Source: CAYRHS01 sp964424125
GTDB taxonomy: Bacteria > Actinomycetota > Acidimicrobiia > IMCC26256 > JAOSJL01
NCBI GenBank assembly: GCA_964424125.1
Contig: CAYRHS010000082.1
Coordinates: 1 to 14,554 of the forward strand
DNA: 14,554 nucleotides
Direction of reading: 5' to 3'
Shown: positions 13,339 to 14,554 of the stretch, piece after piece
Layout of the letters: each line of letters begins with the position of its first letter
Position numbering within the stretch: position 1 is the stretch's first letter
Notes under the pieces: generated by a model
The model's database searches: none
The model's input: the letters and a program-made list of their open reading frames with translations, nothing else
Told to the model about the DNA's origin: nothing
Position numbers and translations under genes: made by a program

Positions 13339-13740
13339 TCACCGTCCCGGCGCCCCCGAGGCGTCCCGGAGCGACTCCTTCCAGGTCCGGAACCGGGTAT
13401 GGGTCCGCCCGTCGGGCCCGAGCCCTTCACCCGACCCGTCGGGGTGGAGGCGGAAGGTGAAGCGGTCGTCGAGATCGTCGGCCCGGAGCGCCATGTACCG
13501 GGCGTCGGCCTTGCTCGCCGGGCCCGCCCGCCAGAGCAGGAAGTCGCCGATGCGGCGCTTGTAGGCGACGAGGTCGATGCCGAGATCTGCCCCGAGCGCG
13601 CGGAGCTCCGCCGGTGCCTCGACCCACCGCTCGGCCGGAATCAACGAATCGCGCTGGGGAAGCGCCGGGAGATCCTCGGTGTGGTGGTCGGTCGTGACCG
13701 GCGGCCGGTCCTCTGGGGCGACGGGACTCACGCGTGCCAT
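13339..13740 (-). CDS. Hypothetical protein, 133 residues
   Basis: I do not recognise a named family. The N-terminal 50 residues are polar and proline-rich. From residue about 55 the sequence is more protein-like (DLGIDLVAYKRRIGDFLLWRAGPASKADARYMAL, then DRFTFRLHPDGSGEGLGPDGRTHTRFRTWKESLRDA), with alternating charged and aromatic residues that suggest a small alpha/beta domain. No signal peptide, membrane segment or cysteine is present. The frame is open far upstream (to 14553), but that part is antisense to the PLP enzyme gene. ATG 13740 is the first sensible start; a GTG at 13731 is an alternative. It diverges from the PLP enzyme with 12 bp between start codons and lies 79 bp upstream of the ferredoxin on the same strand. 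Confidence 0.68.
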   Translation of the reverse strand: MARVSPVAPEDRPPVTTDHHTEDLPALPQRDSLIPAERWVEAPAELRALGADLGIDLVAYKRRIGDFLLWRAGPASKADARYMALRADDLDDRFTFRLHPDGSGEGLGPDGRTHTRFRTWKESLRDASGAPGR

Positions 13741-13752
13741 GCTCGCGCCCTC

Positions 13753-14554
13753 GTGACCCTGGAAACGACCCTGGAAACGCTGCCGACTCCCGCGCTGCTG
13801 GTCGACGCCGAAGGGCTCGACCACAACCTGACCACGATGGCGCGCGCACTGCCCGGAACTCGATGCCGGCCGCACGTCAAGGCGCACAAGTGCACCGCGC
13901 TGGCGCGCCGCCAGGCCGAGGCCGGCCACCGCTCGTTCACGGCGGCAACCGCGCGCGAGATCGAAGGACTGGCGGCTGCGGGGCTGAGCGAGGACCTCCT
14001 CCTCGCGAACGAGCTCGTCGAGCCCGATCGCCTCGCGAAGCTCGCCGGCCTCGACGCCCGCGTGACGGTTGCCGTGGACTCGGAGGCCACGATCGAAGCG
14101 GCCGCGGCCGCCGGCATCGCCGAGGTGGTGATCGACGTCTTCGTCGGCCTCCCCCGCTGCGGCTGCCCACCCGAGGAGGCAGGGCGCCTCGCCGACCTCG
14201 CCCGGGCCCGGCGTCTCTCGGTTCGAGGCGTGATGGGCTACGAGGGCCACGTCGTCGGGCTCGAGGACCGAAGGGAGCGAGAACGCCAGACCGCGAGGAG
14301 CATGGCCATGCTCCTCGACGCGCACGAGCAGGTCGGCGGCAAGCTGGTCTCGGCCGGCGGGACCGGCACCTATGACATCAACACGTGGGCCACCGAGATC
14401 CAGGCCGGCTCGTACGCGTTGATGGACACCGCGTACGCGCGCCTCGGGCTCCCGTTCCGCCGCTCGCTGTCGGTGCTGGCCACCGTCCTCTCGGTGCATC
14501 CCGACGGCTGGGCCGTCGCGGACTGCGGGTTGAAGGCGCTGGGGATGGACCACG
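13753..14554 (+). CDS. Fold-III PLP enzyme, D-threonine aldolase/D-serine dehydratase-like (3' end outside window)
   Basis: The frame from GTG 13753 stays open to the window end, giving 267 residues. LPTPALLVDAEGLDHNL is the usual family start. RPHVKAHKC (39-47) carries the predicted PLP lysine, Lys43. Further marks are AREIEGLAAAGLSEDLLLANELV, VIDVFVGLPRCGCPPEEA, GVMGYEGHVVGLEDR and SAGGTGTYD, the phosphate-binding glycine-rich loop. These fit the alanine-racemase-N barrel of the DSD1/D-threonine aldolase group. The C-terminal domain with the metal ligands, which would separate aldolase from dehydratase, is missing. A perfect 12-bp tandem duplication near the start (13755-13778) adds a repeated Thr-Leu-Glu-Thr. 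Confidence 0.87.
   Translation, partial: MTLETTLETLPTPALLVDAEGLDHNLTTMARALPGTRCRPHVKAHKCTALARRQAEAGHRSFTAATAREIEGLAAAGLSEDLLLANELVEPDRLAKLAGLDARVTVAVDSEATIEAAAAAGIAEVVIDVFVGLPRCGCPPEEAGRLADLARARRLSVRGVMGYEGHVVGLEDRRERERQTARSMAMLLDAHEQVGGKLVSAGGTGTYDINTWATEIQAGSYALMDTAYARLGLPFRRSLSVLATVLSVHPDGWAVADCGLKALGMDH
13755..13778 (+). repeat. 12-bp perfect tandem duplication at the start of the PLP enzyme gene
   Basis: GACCCTGGAAAC occurs twice back to back (13755-13766, 13767-13778). The unit is four codons long, so the frame is kept and the N-terminus simply gains four residues before the conserved LPTPALLVD. It looks like a slippage event in a tolerant N-terminal tail. Confidence 0.75.

Noticed and set aside
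13368..13378. GGAGCGACTCC, a shortened relative of the operator palindrome
   Set aside because: The central three bases are missing, and it lies in the coding end of the 133-residue protein without a nearby promoter.
1..14554. CRISPR arrays, tRNA or rRNA genes, insertion sequences, prophage or defence genes
   Set aside because: No regularly spaced repeats, cloverleaf-like sequences, transposase or phage motifs were seen on reading both strands.

Overview
The window is a GC-rich, densely coding segment from an actinobacterium. GTG starts are frequent, 4-nt GTGA stop/start overlaps are common, and several genes look leaderless, with a TANNNT box about 6-9 nt before the start codon. Gene content and style resemble class Acidimicrobiia, but no rRNA or other marker gene is present, so this placement is inference. 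No tRNA, rRNA, insertion sequence or CRISPR array was found.

Left part (1-4643): the 3' end of a short-chain dehydrogenase (+), a convergent membrane CHASE-domain histidine kinase (-), and a divergent pair of translationally coupled genes, an MFS_3-type exporter and an enoyl-CoA hydratase (+). A 145-bp intergenic region with two hairpins and a promoter/operator follows.

Centre (4789-13078): a nearly complete classical (o-succinylbenzoate) menaquinone gene set in several units. They are merR-menG-menF (+), menD (-), menH (+), menB-menA (-) and menE (+). They encode isochorismate synthase, SEPHCHC synthase, SHCHC synthase, OSB-CoA ligase, DHNA-CoA synthase, DHNA prenyltransferase and demethylmenaquinone methyltransferase. 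menC (OSB synthase) and a DHNA-CoA thioesterase are not in the window. menF/menD and menH/menA are convergent; menD/menH and menB/menE are divergent.

The most interesting observation is regulatory. The first gene of the merR-menG-menF operon encodes a MerR-like protein with two tandem MerR-type helix-turn-helix domains. An 18-bp sequence, CGGGAGTGATCGCTCCTA, lies directly against the -10 box of this operon. The identical 18-mer occurs once more, 7.1 kb away on the other strand, in the same position and orientation before menB, inside the menB/menE divergent promoter. This suggests a dedicated MerR-type regulator that controls itself and the menaquinone genes at two or three promoters.

Right part (13059-14554): a small [3Fe-4S]-type ferredoxin (-) whose 3' end overlaps menE, an unrecognised 133-residue protein (-), and, divergent from it by 12 bp, the 5' part of a fold-III PLP enzyme of the D-threonine aldolase/D-serine dehydratase family (+), cut by the window end.
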